A stretch of 64,000 bases of DNA from Muscardinus avellanarius (lineage: Eukaryota > Chordata > Mammalia > Rodentia > Gliridae), in the NCBI GenBank assembly GCA_963383645.1, contig OY726559.1:115998441-116062440 (forward strand). Direction: 5' to 3'. The position numbers and the translations under genes are program-made. Shown piece after piece: positions 46,190 to 57,315 of the stretch; position 1 is the stretch's first letter; each line of letters begins with the position of its first letter. The notes beneath the pieces are model-generated. The model was not told the DNA's origin and searched no databases. It saw only the letters and a list, made by a program, of their open reading frames with translations.

Positions 46190-46348
46190 TGCAAGATAAG
46201 CTGAGCTTAAAGGTTCGTGGCCAGCCTCAGCTACTTAGTGAGGCCCTTGGCAACTCAGTGAGACCCTGTTTCAAAATAAAGAATAAAAAAAAAAATAGGG
46301 CTGAGGATGTCACTCAGGCAAGAAAACTCCTGGGTTCTATCCCTAATA

Positions 46349-46387
<39 letters not shown>
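46190..46387 (+). mobile_element. SINE, 5'-truncated, (AC)n tail
   Basis: Starts within the B1-like part; (AC)n at 46351-46387. Confidence 0.7.
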
Positions 46388-46388
<1 letters not shown>

Positions 46389-46474
46389 CATACTGCTACA
46401 GCCATACATTTTTTTTTTTTTGCAAGCCACCTAAGTTGCAAGCCACTTAACTACCTAAGTTAGAAATGGCTTTC

Positions 46475-46664
46475 TGCCAGGCATGGTGGCGCATGCTTGT
46501 AATCCCCATGCTTGGGATGCGGAGACAGGAGGATTGCACTGGTTTGGAGCCAGCCTTGCTGGCTTAAGAGACCCTGTTTCCAAATAAAAAAAAAATTATA
46601 AAATAGGTCTGGGAGTGTAGCCCGGAGGTAGAAGGGTTCCATCCCCAATAAACACCAAAAAAAG

Positions 46665-46711
<47 letters not shown>
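46475..46711 (+). mobile_element. SINE subfamily 2 with (AT)n tail
   Basis: GCCAGGCATGGTGGCGC head; (AT)n at 46667-46711. Confidence 0.8.
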
Positions 46712-46712
<1 letters not shown>

Positions 46713-46729
46713 TCTGTAAGGATTTGCAG

Positions 46730-47550
46730 GGAGGTGATAGACCGGTGGATGCCAGGAGATCAGGGCCCTGGTTGCCGTGGGACTTGGTGGAGCGGTTGGG
46801 AGATGGGGTCCAGTGGTGGGAGGTGATTGGTGGTGTGCTCTTGGTGGGAATATTGAGCCCATCCCATCCTCTTTGTCTCTTTCTTCACTCTGGTAATGGT
46901 GAGGGCTTCCTGTGCCAGGCGCCCCACCCTGCTGTGCTGACTGCCACAGACCCAAATGCAGTGTCCCAGTGGGCACGGGCTGGGAGCTTCCTAGAGGCGA
47001 GCCCCAACAATCCTTTCTCCTTAGGAGTGGAAGATCTTGTGCATTTCTGCTCGGGTGGAGACCTGACCAGCTCAGCATCTCTTGTGTTTGGCAGTGACTG
47101 AGTTGCGTCTTTCAGGTTGTAAGTTGACTCATGGTCCATGCAGTGGAAGCTGCTAGAAATTGCCTTCCTTTCATGGATGGGGCATTGGGTGTGTCCTCAG
47201 ATTTTACTGTGTATGGACTTCCAACAGTTTCTGCTTTTAGACATCATCCTGACTGTTAGAAATGTTACAGTCAGTGTTATAATAAGAAAAGTATAGTAGT
47301 TATAGGTCTGAAGTTAGAGAAAACACATACATACCCATACGAGGACCTTGTTTCCAGCTGCCAACTGGCAGGACAGCCTGGCTCTGTGTGCAGGAAAGAG
47401 CCAGTGTGAGCTCCTATCCACAGCTGAGCAGGTGCCGCCCACCCCACACTTTAGCTCCCAGCCAGGGTAGCGATGAGCCCAGGTGCCCACACTGACTAAT
47501 GGGGAGGAGGGAGGAAAAAATCATTGGAGTTTAGTAAAGGCTTAAAAACT
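46730..47550 (+). repeat. LCE D 3'-flank block
   Basis: 46730-47150 matches 39070-39400 (unit 2) in diverged form; 47200-47530 matches the 3' flank of copy F (57890-58200) in reverse. Confidence 0.65.
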
Positions 47551-47554
47551 GAAC

Positions 47555-47560
47555 TTTATT
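47555..47560 (-). terminator. Poly(A) signal of LCE copy D
   Basis: AATAAA on the minus strand, in the same TCAATAAAG context as the other copies. Confidence 0.85.
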
Positions 47561-47616
47561 GATTGTGACACAGAACATGAAGAGCCAGGACATCTGGACT
47601 CAGAACCTTCCCCAGT

Positions 47617-47657
47617 CTTTATATCCCAAGTCTCATTCCCTTACAGCCCATCATCCT
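47617..47657 (-). repeat. 41-bp inverted-copy insertion in LCE D 3'UTR
   Basis: A 41-bp stretch absent from the 3'UTRs of all other LCE copies and identical in reverse complement to 44957-44997. Short inverted CCCCAG/CTGGGG ends flank it. Confidence 0.85.
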
Positions 47658-47777
47658 GGGGAAGGATGTCAGCCTCTCAGAGCCCAGGACAGGAGAACAG
47701 AAAAGGGGAGAGGAGTCCCTGAGGATTGAGCACTGGGTCCCTGCAGCACTGAGCATCCGAGGTCCTCAGAGCCCAGC

Positions 47778-48155
47778 TCAGCAGCAGCCCCCAGACTGCT
47801 GGCCCCCGCCACAGCTGCTGCCGCCACCACTGCTGCCACAGCAGCCGCTGCTTCCTCCACTGCTGCCGCAGCATCCACCACCGCCACCGCTGCTCCCACA
47901 GCAGCCGCCGCCACCGCTGCTGCAGCAGCCCGAGCTCTGGTGTCTGCGGCGAAGGGACCTGCGGGGCCGGTGGTGGCTCAGGCAGCAGCCGCCACCTCCA
48001 CCCCCAGAGCTGCAGCAGCCCCCAGAGCTGGAGCCGCAGCAGGAGGAGACCGGGGGACACTTAGGGGGACACTTGGGGGCGGGGCACTTGGGAGGGCACT
48101 TGGGGGTGCACTTGGGAGGGGGCTGGCACTGCTGCTGGCTCTGCTGGCAGGACAT
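47778..48155 (-). CDS. LCE1: Late cornified envelope protein, LCE1-type (copy D)
   Basis: 125-residue cornified envelope precursor: head [10 protein letters not shown], Lys-Cys-Pro repeats to about residue 35, basic core at 57-73, and Gly-Ser-Cys loops one Gly shorter than copy A. The acceptor is at 48178-48179 and exon 1 at about 48893-48935, giving a 715-bp intron. The 3'UTR has an inserted stretch (47617-47657) matching, in reverse, 44957-44997, so the stop-to-AATAAA distance is about 218 nt instead of the usual 177. Its promoter faces away from copy E, 1.6 kb apart. Its 3' flank resembles that of F and its upstream flank that of G. Confidence 0.94.
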   Translation of the reverse strand: MSCQQSQQQCQPPPKCTPKCPPKCPAPKCPPKCPPVSSCCGSSSGGCCSSGGGGGGCCLSHHRPRRSLRRRHQSSGCCSSGGGGCCGSSGGGGGCCGSSGGSSGCCGSSGGGSSCGGGQQSGGCC

Positions 48156-48929
48156 TTTGGAGAGGACTTCAGGAGACCTAAGGAGAGATTCGAGAAGCCA
48201 TGAGCAAAATAATCAATTTTGGAAAGCCATCAGCACAGAGTAAATCATGGAGCAGATGATCATTTACTGTGGGTTTTATTGCATTTTTTTCTAAACCAGC
48301 TGCTTTGTGAGCAAGATCTATGCTTGAAATTTGAAAAGGAATATGAAATAGTGTTGTGTGCTATTACAGCGCTCCCTTCCATTTCTCCTGCAACACTGAA
48401 TGATACTGTTTTCCTACACGGGCTCTAATCTCAGGCCCCTCTTAGACTTCCCAGTGTCTGAGAACACAGCTAATTCTCGGCTCCCAACAATCCTTTGATG
48501 AATAGAACCTCCTTATACCTCTCTAGTGGGAAGGTGTCATGTTCTAGAATATTGATTGGATGAAGATTAGCTGGAAAGATACTGAAGGCCCAGACGTAAG
48601 CAGTTGAATTCCTATCCGTTTCTTCCTTTCCCAGGGCTCACAATGCGTTTCTTGAACTTACTGTCCCATCCTGAGCAGAGAAATTACCTGCCCAAGATCC
48701 TGCTTCTCTCCAGACACTTATGAGACCAAGAGAGGCAAGAGAGGATGCTACTCACAGGACTCCTAAAGATAACCCGAGCCTCCATCAAGGGCGGGTTGAA
48801 GAATCCCCCATGCTGGCTCCCTCCCAGGGGCCTCTGTCCTCTGTCCAGCCTCCCTCCCGCAGCCCATTGCCTTCAGCCCCAGGATCACTCACCTGGTCGG
48901 GAGGAGTCAGGGCGCCACTGGCGAGGCTG

Positions 48930-48967
48930 AGCACTGAAGGGCCCAGCGCGGGAGCCCTTTTATCCAG
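48930..48967 (-). promoter_or_regulatory. TATA promoter of LCE copy D
   Basis: GGATAAAAGGG (minus, 48955-48965) ahead of the conserved noncoding exon 1. The GTGAGTG donor begins the intron at 48892. Confidence 0.84.
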
Positions 48968-49382
48968 CTGCAGTCCCTGGGAGTGAGGCGGGCCTGTGTG
49001 GATGACAGCTGTCCTCACGCCCACTCGTGGGGCCACTGCTCACACCTCGAGCCTCATGCTGCAGGATCTGCCGTCACTGTGGCTCATCCTGATGACGAAA
49101 GCATCCAGGACCAGATCAGACGCTGCATAGTTAGTGTATTAGTGAGTGAGTGAAGGCGTGAGGTGGAATGTCTGGGTGGCAGCAGGTCTGGGCAGCAGAG
49201 AGCTGAGCGGTCTGTACCTTCTCAGAGGCCTCCTGTCCCCTGCCCTGAACAGCATGGAGTTTCCTAACAGTAGGCCACAGTGAACCTCCCTCCTTAGAGT
49301 TTGGCATTCTTCCCTGGGATTTTTGTAGGCATTAGAAGCCACCCTACACAGCGTGTCTTCTATGGCTGGTTCTTCCCTGTAT

Positions 49383-49457
49383 GTGTGTGTGTATGTATGT
49401 ATATGTATATACATACATATATACATATACATACATACATATATACATATATATATG

Positions 49458-49507
<50 letters not shown>

Positions 49508-49699
49508 TTTTTTTTGGTGGTACTGGATTCCTGGAAGCCCTTTACCTCCGGGCTACCAGGCTATACTCCCAGACCTATTTTATATTTTTATTTGGAGACA
49601 GGGTCTCTTAAACCAGCGCGGCTGGCTTCAAACCTGCACGATCCTCCTGTCTCTACCTCCCAAGCGCTAAGATTACAAGCGTGCGCCACCACGCCCGGC
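49383..49699 (-). mobile_element. SINE subfamily 2 with microsatellite tail
   Basis: 10-bp target duplication TTCCCTGTAT (49373-49382 and 49700-49709) encloses both the SINE (49514-49699) and the (TG)/(TA)/T tract (49383-49513), so the tract grew from the poly-A tail. Confidence 0.85.
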
Positions 49700-49709
49700 T
49701 TCCCTGTAT

Positions 49710-50240
49710 CTTTATAACAGACCTATAATCATACGTAAAGCACTCTCCTCTGTTTATTTTGGGGCTCATCTTCTGAATTTCTTGTCATCGGGGCAGGTAT
49801 ATGGGTGGTATGGGAGCTCAGGGGCAGCTGTCAGCTCAAGGGACAGGCAGTGTTGATGGACTGAGCCCTAACCTGGAAGGGCCAGGGTCTCTCTGAGATG
49901 AGGGGTCGTATTGAATTGTTAGACACCCAGGGAGTGTTGCAGATTCCAACATCAGTGTAGAAAACATATCATGGCTGTGGTGTGAAAATAAAAAAAGTCC
50001 TCTCTTTCAAAGAATGAGGTTGTTTCTAAGCCTGCCATCAACAGAGGAGGCTTTCTCAAGGGGGAGCCTGGTATAAAGGTTCACTTTGTAAATTTGAATT
50101 TGGGGTTTAAAATGAAACCATTGAATACTGAGGCCCAGCAGGCAGCCAAATCCCTACAGCAGGAGCTTGGAAACCAGGTGGGACTTCATCTGTGGACTTG
50201 GAAACCATCCAGTCTAACGTGACTTTGCCATCCCAGAGAT
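49710..50240. other. D-E intergenic DNA
   Basis: Unique-looking DNA between the divergent LCE copies D and E. No gene seen. Confidence 0.5.
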
Positions 50241-50538
50241 GGCCATGTGGCTCATCTTAATGACAAAAGCATCTTCTAAAATCCAGGACCAGATCAGACA
50301 CTGCATACTTAGTGAATGAATGAATGAGTGAATGAATGAGGGTGGAATGGCTGGCCTGCAGCGGCCTGAGAAGCAGACAGCTGAGCACTCTGGCTTCCTG
50401 GATGCTTCCTGTTCCCTGCCCAGGAGGACCCTGCAGCATGAGGCTCGAGGTGTGAGCAGTAGCCTCCCTCCCGTGTGGGCGTGAGGTCAACTGTTGCTCA
50501 CACACATCCTGGGCCTCATCCCAAGGACGGCGGTGGCT

Positions 50539-50575
50539 GGATAAAAGGGCTCCCGCGCTGGGCCCTTCAGCCCTC
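50539..50575 (+). promoter_or_regulatory. TATA promoter of LCE copy E
   Basis: GGATAAAAGGG (50539-50549), then exon 1 ending CCAG at 50610 and a GTGAGTG donor. The duplication ends near 50240, so the AP-1-like site seen upstream of B, C and F is missing at the matching place. Confidence 0.85.
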
Positions 50576-51451
50576 ACCTCGCCAGTGGCGCCCTGACTCC
50601 TCCTGACCAGGTGAGTGATCCTGGGGCTGAGGAGAGCTGGGCTGCAGGAGGGAGGCAGAGGGAGGCTGGACAGAGGACAGAGGACCCCTGAAGGGAGCCA
50701 GCGTGAGGGGCCTTCAAGCTGCCCTTGGTGGAGGCCCAGGTTGACTTTAGGAATCCTGCGAGTAGCATCCTGCCCTGACTCTCGTGGTGTGCAGAGAAGC
50801 AGGACCTGGGCTTGAGTGTCCCAGGAAGTACAAGAAGCACATCGTGAGGACTGGGAAAGGAAGAAACCAGGGGGAGCTGAGCTGCTGAGCTCAGGCACCC
50901 GAGGTCTTTCCCTCCAGCCTTGGCCAGAGAGTATGCTCAGACAAGTTCCCTCTGACCCCGAGGAGCAGGAGGATCGCAGGTCCAGGCCAGCCTCAGCAAC
51001 TTAGCGAGACCCATGGCAACTTCCTGAGACCCTGCTTCAAATTAAAATGAATAATTAAACAAAAACGAAGGCTTTGGGTCATAGATAGGAAGTAGCGTGC
51101 CTTTGGGATTCAAGAGAAGAAGGTTTCTGAGCATGGGGCTAGTCATGTCCCCAGATATTGATAAGCTGGATATGGGGCTGGTATTAAAGCCCAATGAGGA
51201 AGATGGTCAGCATCCATCACTGGAGCAGGTAGAAACTCTAGAGAGAGATAGAGAGGGAGGGAGGAAGGGAAAGAGAGATTGTCATTAATTTCACTTCATA
51301 CTAGTTTCAAAATTCTGGACATAGACCTTGTTCCCAAAGCAGTTTGTTTTGGAATAAAGACTCAAGGAAGTCCAGAGGAGGGTGCACCTGCCTGACCTTG
51401 TGCTCATGGCTTCTCAAATCTCTCCTTAGGTCTCCTGACGTCCTCTCCAAA

Positions 51452-51841
51452 ATGTCCTGCCAGCAGAGCCAGCAGCAGTGCCAGCCCCCTCCCAAGTGTC
51501 CACCCAAGTGCCCTCCCAAGTGCCCTGCCCCCAAATGTCCCCCCAAGTGTCCCCCTAAGTGTCCCCCGGTCTCCTCCTGCTGTGGCTCCAGCTCCGGGGG
51601 CTGCTGCAGCTCTGGGGGTGGAGGTGGCGGCTGCTGCCTGAGCCACCACCGGCCCCGCAGGTCCCTTCGCCGCAGACACCAGAGCTCGGGCTGCTGCAGC
51701 AGCGGTGGTGGAGGCTGCTGTGGGAGCAGCGGTGGCGGCGGTGGATGCTGCGGCAGCAGTGGAGGAAGCAGCGGCTGCTGTGGGGGCAGCGGTGGCGGCA
51801 GCAGTTGTGGCGGGGGCCAGCAGTCTGGGGGCTGCTGCTGA
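51452..51841 (+). CDS. LCE1: Late cornified envelope protein, LCE1-type (copy E)
   Basis: 129-residue cornified envelope precursor, identical to copy C except Pro30. It carries the Lys-Cys-Pro head, the [17 protein letters not shown] core and Gly-Ser-Cys loops ending QQSGGCC. The upstream in-frame codons were rejected because they cross the acceptor (TCTCCTTAG, exon 2 from 51430). Exon 1 is about 50570-50610, giving an 819-bp intron. It lies in the right arm of the inverted duplication and is the mirror of C, without the intronic SINE. It is divergent from copy D. Confidence 0.95.
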   Translation: MSCQQSQQQCQPPPKCPPKCPPKCPAPKCPPKCPPKCPPVSSCCGSSSGGCCSSGGGGGGCCLSHHRPRRSLRRRHQSSGCCSSGGGGCCGSSGGGGGCCGSSGGSSGCCGGSGGGSSCGGGQQSGGCC

Positions 51842-52017
51842 GCTGGGCCCTGAGGACCTCGGATGCTCAGGGCTGCAGGGATCTGGTGAACAAGCCCTGC
51901 CCAGACTCAGGGGCTCCTCCCTCCTGCCCTGCTCACCTGGGCTCTGAGAGGCTGACATCCTCCTGGGGAAGGTTCTGAGCCCAGATGTCCAGGCCCCTCG
52001 TCTTCTGTGTCACAATC

Positions 52018-52023
52018 AATAAA
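52018..52023 (+). terminator. Poly(A) signal of LCE copy E
   Basis: AATAAA 177 nt after the stop, as in copy C. Confidence 0.86.
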
Positions 52024-53111
52024 GTCCCCCCTTCAAGCCTCACCAGACTCTGGCTGATTTTTCCTTCCTCCTCCTACTGGCCATTGTGGGCACTGGGGCT
52101 CAGCGCTACCCTGACTAGACAGAAGGCAGGCACAGGACTGTGGGCAGGGCGGCACCTGCTCAGGGTGTGGACAGGAGCCAGGGCCTGATCTTCCCTGCAG
52201 ACTGACAGGCAGTTGGTAGGTGAGGATATTAGCCTCTTCTGAGTTCATAGGAATTTTTTCTGATTTTACCCTATTATGCTACTTTCCTTATAATGACAAC
52301 AACATACTGTTTTCAACAGCTGACATGAAAAGAAACTTAGACAATGATATCACTCCTCCCAATGAAAAATAATATCATTCCTCCCAAGAGAAAAATCTGG
52401 GGACCAAGCAAATGCACACTGAGTGTCAGGCTGGCCCAGCATCCGCCTGCGGGCTCACAGCTGACGCAGCGTCCTCCAAACCCCTTCCTATTCCTATAGT
52501 TCACCTCAGTTATTTGCAAGTCTCGTGAACACGCTTCACTGTGACTACAGGTTTATCTTTAGAAAAGTTGAACCTTTGGAAAAGATTCAACCCAGTAACA
52601 GTTAAATGGAAGAAATGCTTCCAGCTCTGTGAGAACTGTCTAAAGCATTCAGCTTCCAAGGACGAGGGTGTGTTTAGACTCCCTGTTAGGAAGCTCCCAG
52701 TCCACGCATTTGGCTGTGGTGGTCAGCACAGCGTGGTGGGCACCTGGCATGGAAGCCCTCACTGTGGCCAGAGTGAAAGAAAGAGAGGAAGAGGAGGGTG
52801 GGGGCCCAGGATGCCTTTCAAGGGCACGCCCCCAACAACCTAACTTCTCCCTCTAGACCCCGCCTCCTAATGGATCCACACTCTCCCATTCGTCTTTGGG
52901 CTTGGGCACCAAGGCTTTAACAGATGGATTTTTGGGAAACATTTTTCCTCTCCAGCACATGTATCAAACCACGATATAGGATAGAGACGAGCTACTGAGC
53001 TTATAAGTCCTTCTCCGGCTCTCCACACTCACAGCAAGTTCATATGTTAACCAGGCTGGAAGCCTGAAGCTGAGTGAACACCATTCTTTCCTTTCCTTTT
53101 TTCTTCTTTTC

Positions 53112-53308
53112 TCCTAGGGTTCTAGAAGGGACCTTCTACTTCCCAGCTTCACCACCAGCCCCATTTTATTTTCATCCTGAAAGGGTCTGGATAGATTGCC
53201 GAGATTCCCTACATTGCTGAGGCTGTCCTCCAATGAGGTCCTCCTCTCACAGCCTCCCAAGTATTGAGATTAGAAGCATGGACCGGCATGTCCTGCAAAT
53301 ACTGTTCT
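53112..53308 (-). mobile_element. SINE, right-arm copy
   Basis: Mirror of 38670-38862. Confidence 0.6.
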
Positions 53309-54520
53309 TTAGGAGTCTGTATTGGGCTCTTTTCAAATGGGTCTGATGGATGACTTCATTGGCCCCTGAAGAGGCTGAAATCTCCAAACCCTCTAGTCCT
53401 GTTGATCAGCCTCCAATCTTGAAGCTCTCTGGAGCCCTGGCCTGAGCCACTGCATTGGTATAAACCCAGAGATGTTGTCAAGAGACTTGCCATGAATAGC
53501 CAAAGCTCTTCCCATCAAGAAGGAAATCCAAGGATTTGGGGAGCTCTGTGCCAGGGGCTGGGATAAAAACCAAGCATACCTTTGCTGTGATACCTCCACA
53601 GCACGGCGCCTTTTCTCCATCAATGAAACACGTAGCCTTCAGGCACATGGAGGAGCGTGGTTCCTCTGATCTCATCACCAGGTCAAACCATCTTCCTCAT
53701 TCATAAGATCATCACTGCCAAGGTCCTGGCCCCGCCCACCATGCTCTTGAGCCTCTGACCACCCTCCTTCAGCCGCCTCGCCCTGGCTCACTGCCCTTCT
53801 CAGTTTCTGAAGCTCTTGCAATAGATGCCTCATTTTGCCCCAGAGGTGAATGCTTATTGTGTTCCAGGGATGTCTTGGTTTTTGTACCTCTTAAGAAAGG
53901 TTTGTTTGCTTTGGAGTTGTCTTTTCTCATCTCTTTTAAAGTTGTCTTTCTCCTCTTGATGATTTTTCTCTTCATTAATCCCATTCATGGATGGAGAGAT
54001 TAAATAATAACCCTAAAGATGTTTGTCCTCTGAAATCACACTCTTGAGGTCACAGTGAGTGTCCTAAACTCTACTGGAGTGGGCATATGGAGCATCCCAC
54101 GATGATCATCACCTAGTCCTTAGAAGTTTCTTATTCTCTGAATAATAAGGCAACTTTTCTGTTTCTGGATTTTTTTATCTTCTATTTCTCTCAGGCTCAC
54201 GCAGATCTTTCTACTCAGTGTCTCTCTCCTCATTTGCTGCCCCACATGCAACTGGGTTCCCCATGACCACGTGGCCTCCTCCAAGCTCACCTCTCAGTGA
54301 TCTGCCCACAGCTCCACAGACCTGGGCTCATCAAACAGGTAAGCCACGCACACTTACCTGACTGCAATCCTGCCCCATCCGTCTTTCAACAAATGGTGGT
54401 CCTTTAATTTTGTGCATTTAGTAAAATGCTTCTTCTTAGTAGAATTAAATAATTATTCAAATGGATTAAGTTCCCTTGTCTGAAATTAGGATTCAAGAGT
54501 ATAGATTTTGGCCTATCTGA

Positions 54521-54524
<4 letters not shown>

Positions 54525-54565
<41 letters not shown>

Positions 54566-54762
54566 TGTGTTTGTGTTACTTGGGATTGATCCCAGGGAAA
54601 TTCTCTGAGCTACACCACCAACCCTACTTTTTAATATTTATTTGGACACAGGGTCTTTCTAAACTGCACAGGGCCTCCTAAAGTGCTGAGGCTGGCTTTG
54701 ATCAGAAGATCCTCCTCTCTTAGCCTTCCAAGTACTGGGATTATGGGCATAAGCCACCTTTT
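54525..54762 (-). mobile_element. SINE with (TG)n, right-arm copy
   Basis: Mirror of 37140-37418. Confidence 0.65.
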
Positions 54763-54800
54763 CTAGAACCTATCCAATTATTCTTTATCCTCAAAGCCAC

Positions 54801-54801
54801 T

Positions 54802-54836
<35 letters not shown>

Positions 54837-55050
54837 TTCTTTGTTTCTTTGCATTATGGGTGATGAAACCCAGGGACATTCTACCTTTGAGCTACAACCT
54901 CAGCCCTCTTCTTTATTCTTTATTGTGAAATAGGATCTCAATTTGTTGCAAAGGGCTTCACTAAGTAGTAGCTGAGACTGTCTACAAACAGTCATCCTCC
55001 TGCCTAAGCATCATAATGCTGGGATTATAAGCCTACACAGCAAGCCCGGC
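54801..55050 (-). mobile_element. SINE with (TTTA)n, right-arm copy
   Basis: Mirror of 36880-37110. Confidence 0.7.
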
Positions 55051-55121
55051 TTTTCTAAGCCACTCTAAACCAAAGCCAGATTGAGTGTCTCAGGCCAAAC
55101 CAACTTTGTCACTGTCTCCTC

Positions 55122-55233
55122 TGAAAGGACAAAGTTTGATCACACCAGAGACCACCTTGTAGCCAAGAGGTTTATTGGAGGGGCCAGTATGAAAGGAAGA
55201 GAGAGAGAGAAAGAGAGAGAGAGAGAAAGAGAA

Positions 55234-55272
<39 letters not shown>

Positions 55273-55622
55273 GGGGGAGAGAGAAAGAAGAATCCGGGAA
55301 GAGAGAGAGCATGTGCTGGGGTCAGGGTTATATAGGGCTTGGGGTTACAGATTGGGGGCCAATAGGATAGGAGAAATGCTCTTTGAACTAATTGGCTAGA
55401 GTCCCATGGGAGGGGGTCGTGCGGCCAGGTAATTGGCTTGGGGTCAGCGGGGAATGTCCCTTTCACTGATTGGCCAAGGGCACCAGGAGGGGGTAGGTCT
55501 CCCAGGAAAGTGACCAGGTTTGGTCAGAGGGGGATGGTAGCTTAATTGGTCAGACCAGGGCCTTTCAGGACACTTAGCTTATGGGGGGGGGGATCTGAAA
55601 TAAGAACCGAATTCATCTAACA
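55122..55622 (-). mobile_element. Solo LTR
   Basis: 501 bp bounded by TG...CA, with flanks TCCTC (55117-55121) and TTCTC (55623-55627): a 5-bp target duplication with one mismatch. The uninterrupted site is seen in the left arm near 36805. On the minus strand a TATA-like CTATATAACC (55326-55335) and an AATAAA (55171-55176) give the U3-R-U5 order. A (GA)n/(GACA)n tract lies at 55197-55273. A 5-bp duplication would fit class III (ERVL-like) elements; the family is not identified. No internal retroviral genes are present. Confidence 0.8.
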
Positions 55623-56169
55623 TTCTCCCCTAATTCTGAATTCCAACAGCTCCTCGCAGCGCTGACTCCACTGCCATTGGAATTCCTCTGGCTTCTCCTG
55701 GCCTCCTGATGTCTTTAGCATGTGGGCCACTTGACTTCCACCCCTTCCCTGTGGCCAGCACACACCATCTGAATGTCAGTCACATTCCATCCGAACGTTA
55801 GTCCCCTGGAATTGTGCTAAGGAGATTTCATATTGGGGGCCCGAGAGCTCGTGGCATTCAGGGTCATGCCACATCTGACCTAACATGTGCCCCCTCAAGA
55901 ACTTCTGAAGCCCCAAACTGGCATCTGAGGCACCAGCCCGTGTCCAAGAGTCTCAAAGCACTGACTCCTTCATTTCCTGGTGCGGTCAGACAACCCTCTT
56001 TCTCTTTACTCTTCCAGGGCCCCTTTGGGTTGATGTATCCACAGGGGGATGGAGATGGGTAACGCCTGACATAAATTCTGCCCTCACCAGGCTTCCCTTC
56101 TGAGGAAGCAGAAAGATCTATAAGTAGACACGAGGTCGTGGGATGTGAGAGCTGGTCAGGAGCTCACCC

Positions 56170-56176
56170 TGAGTCA
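56170..56176. promoter_or_regulatory. Candidate AP-1 site upstream of LCE copy F
   Basis: TGAGTCA about 340 bp upstream of the TATA box, the mirror of the site at 36253-36259. Confidence 0.45.
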
Positions 56177-56515
56177 CGGCGCCTTCCTAGAGCACTGTTC
56201 AGTGTGCATCGTGCACAAGTATGTCCTCAAGGAAACTCAGCTCAACTGGAGGACAGAATCCCTGGCCACACCCAGACCTACTCAGGCGCTACATATTCAT
56301 TGAATGAATGAATGAATGAGTGAATGAATGAGGGTGGAATGGCTGGCCTGCAGCGGCCTGAGGAGCAGACAGCTGAGCACTCTGGCTTCCTGTTCCCTGC
56401 CCAGGAGGATCCTGCAGCACGAGGCTCGAGGTGTGAGCAGTGGCCTCCCTCCCGTGTGGGCATGAGGACCGCTGTGCTCACACACATCCTGGGCCTCATC
56501 CCGAGGACGGCGGCT

Positions 56516-56550
56516 GGATAAAAGTGCTCCCGCGCTGGGCCCTTCAGTCT
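56516..56550 (+). promoter_or_regulatory. TATA promoter of LCE copy F
   Basis: GGATAAAAG (56516-56524) followed by TGC instead of GGC, then exon 1 ending CCAG at 56587 and a GTGAGTG donor. Confidence 0.83.
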
Positions 56551-57080
56551 TCACCTCGCCAGTGGCGCCCTGACTCCTCCTGACCAGGTGAGTGATCCTG
56601 GGGCTGAGGAGAGCTGGGCTGCAGGAGGGAGGCAGAGGGAGGCTGGACAGAGGACAGAGGACCCCTGGAGGGAGCCAGCGTGAGGGGCCTTCAAGCTGCC
56701 CTTGGTGGAGGCCCAGGTTGACTTTAGGAATCCTGCGAGTAGCATCCTGCCCTGACTCTCGTGGTGTGCAGAGAAGCAGGACCCGGGCTTGAGTCCCAGG
56801 ACGTAAAGAAGTGTATTGTGAACAGCATGGAAACCAAGAGGAATTCAAAGGCTCACAATTGGACCCACATTCTCTTTTCTTCTAGATTTCTTCCAATAAA
56901 TGCTCTCTGATCAACAACTTCCCAACTGAGGAGAGCAAGAATGTTAGAGCCATCAAAAGTTTCAGAGCCGAGATCTAGCCATGTTCCCACATCCTGGGAA
57001 GGGAAAATGGAGCTGATTTTAGACTCATGTAGGAAGATGGATAGCATTGTTAACTGGAGCAGGGGGAGAAATGTAACAGA

Positions 57081-57089
57081 GACAGAGAG

Positions 57090-57160
<71 letters not shown>
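57081..57160 (+). repeat. (GA)n microsatellite in LCE F intron
   Basis: About 35 GA units, with interruptions at the start. Confidence 0.92.
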
Positions 57161-57164
<4 letters not shown>

Positions 57165-57315
57165 TGATTAAACTGAATCTTATTTTATATGAATATCCAA
57201 ATTTCAGACATGGAATAAGGACCGGAGGACATCCAGAGGAGAGGGTGCACCTGCCTGACCCTTGTGCTCATGGCTGTTCAATTCTCTCCTTAGGTCTCCT
57301 GACATCCTCTCCAAA

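Larger units (their letters stand above)
50240..56800 (-). repeat. Right arm of inverted LCE duplication
   Basis: Reverse complement of the left arm, carrying all of copy E and the promoter, exon 1 and intron start of copy F. It has a 501-bp solo LTR (55122-55622) that the left arm lacks, and lacks the left-arm SINE at 40799-41037. Confidence 0.88.

Noticed and set aside
51344..51451. N-terminal extension of LCE copies to upstream in-frame ATGs (also B, C, F, G)
   Set aside because: The extension crosses the conserved TCTCCTTAG splice acceptor; the family start is MSCQQ.
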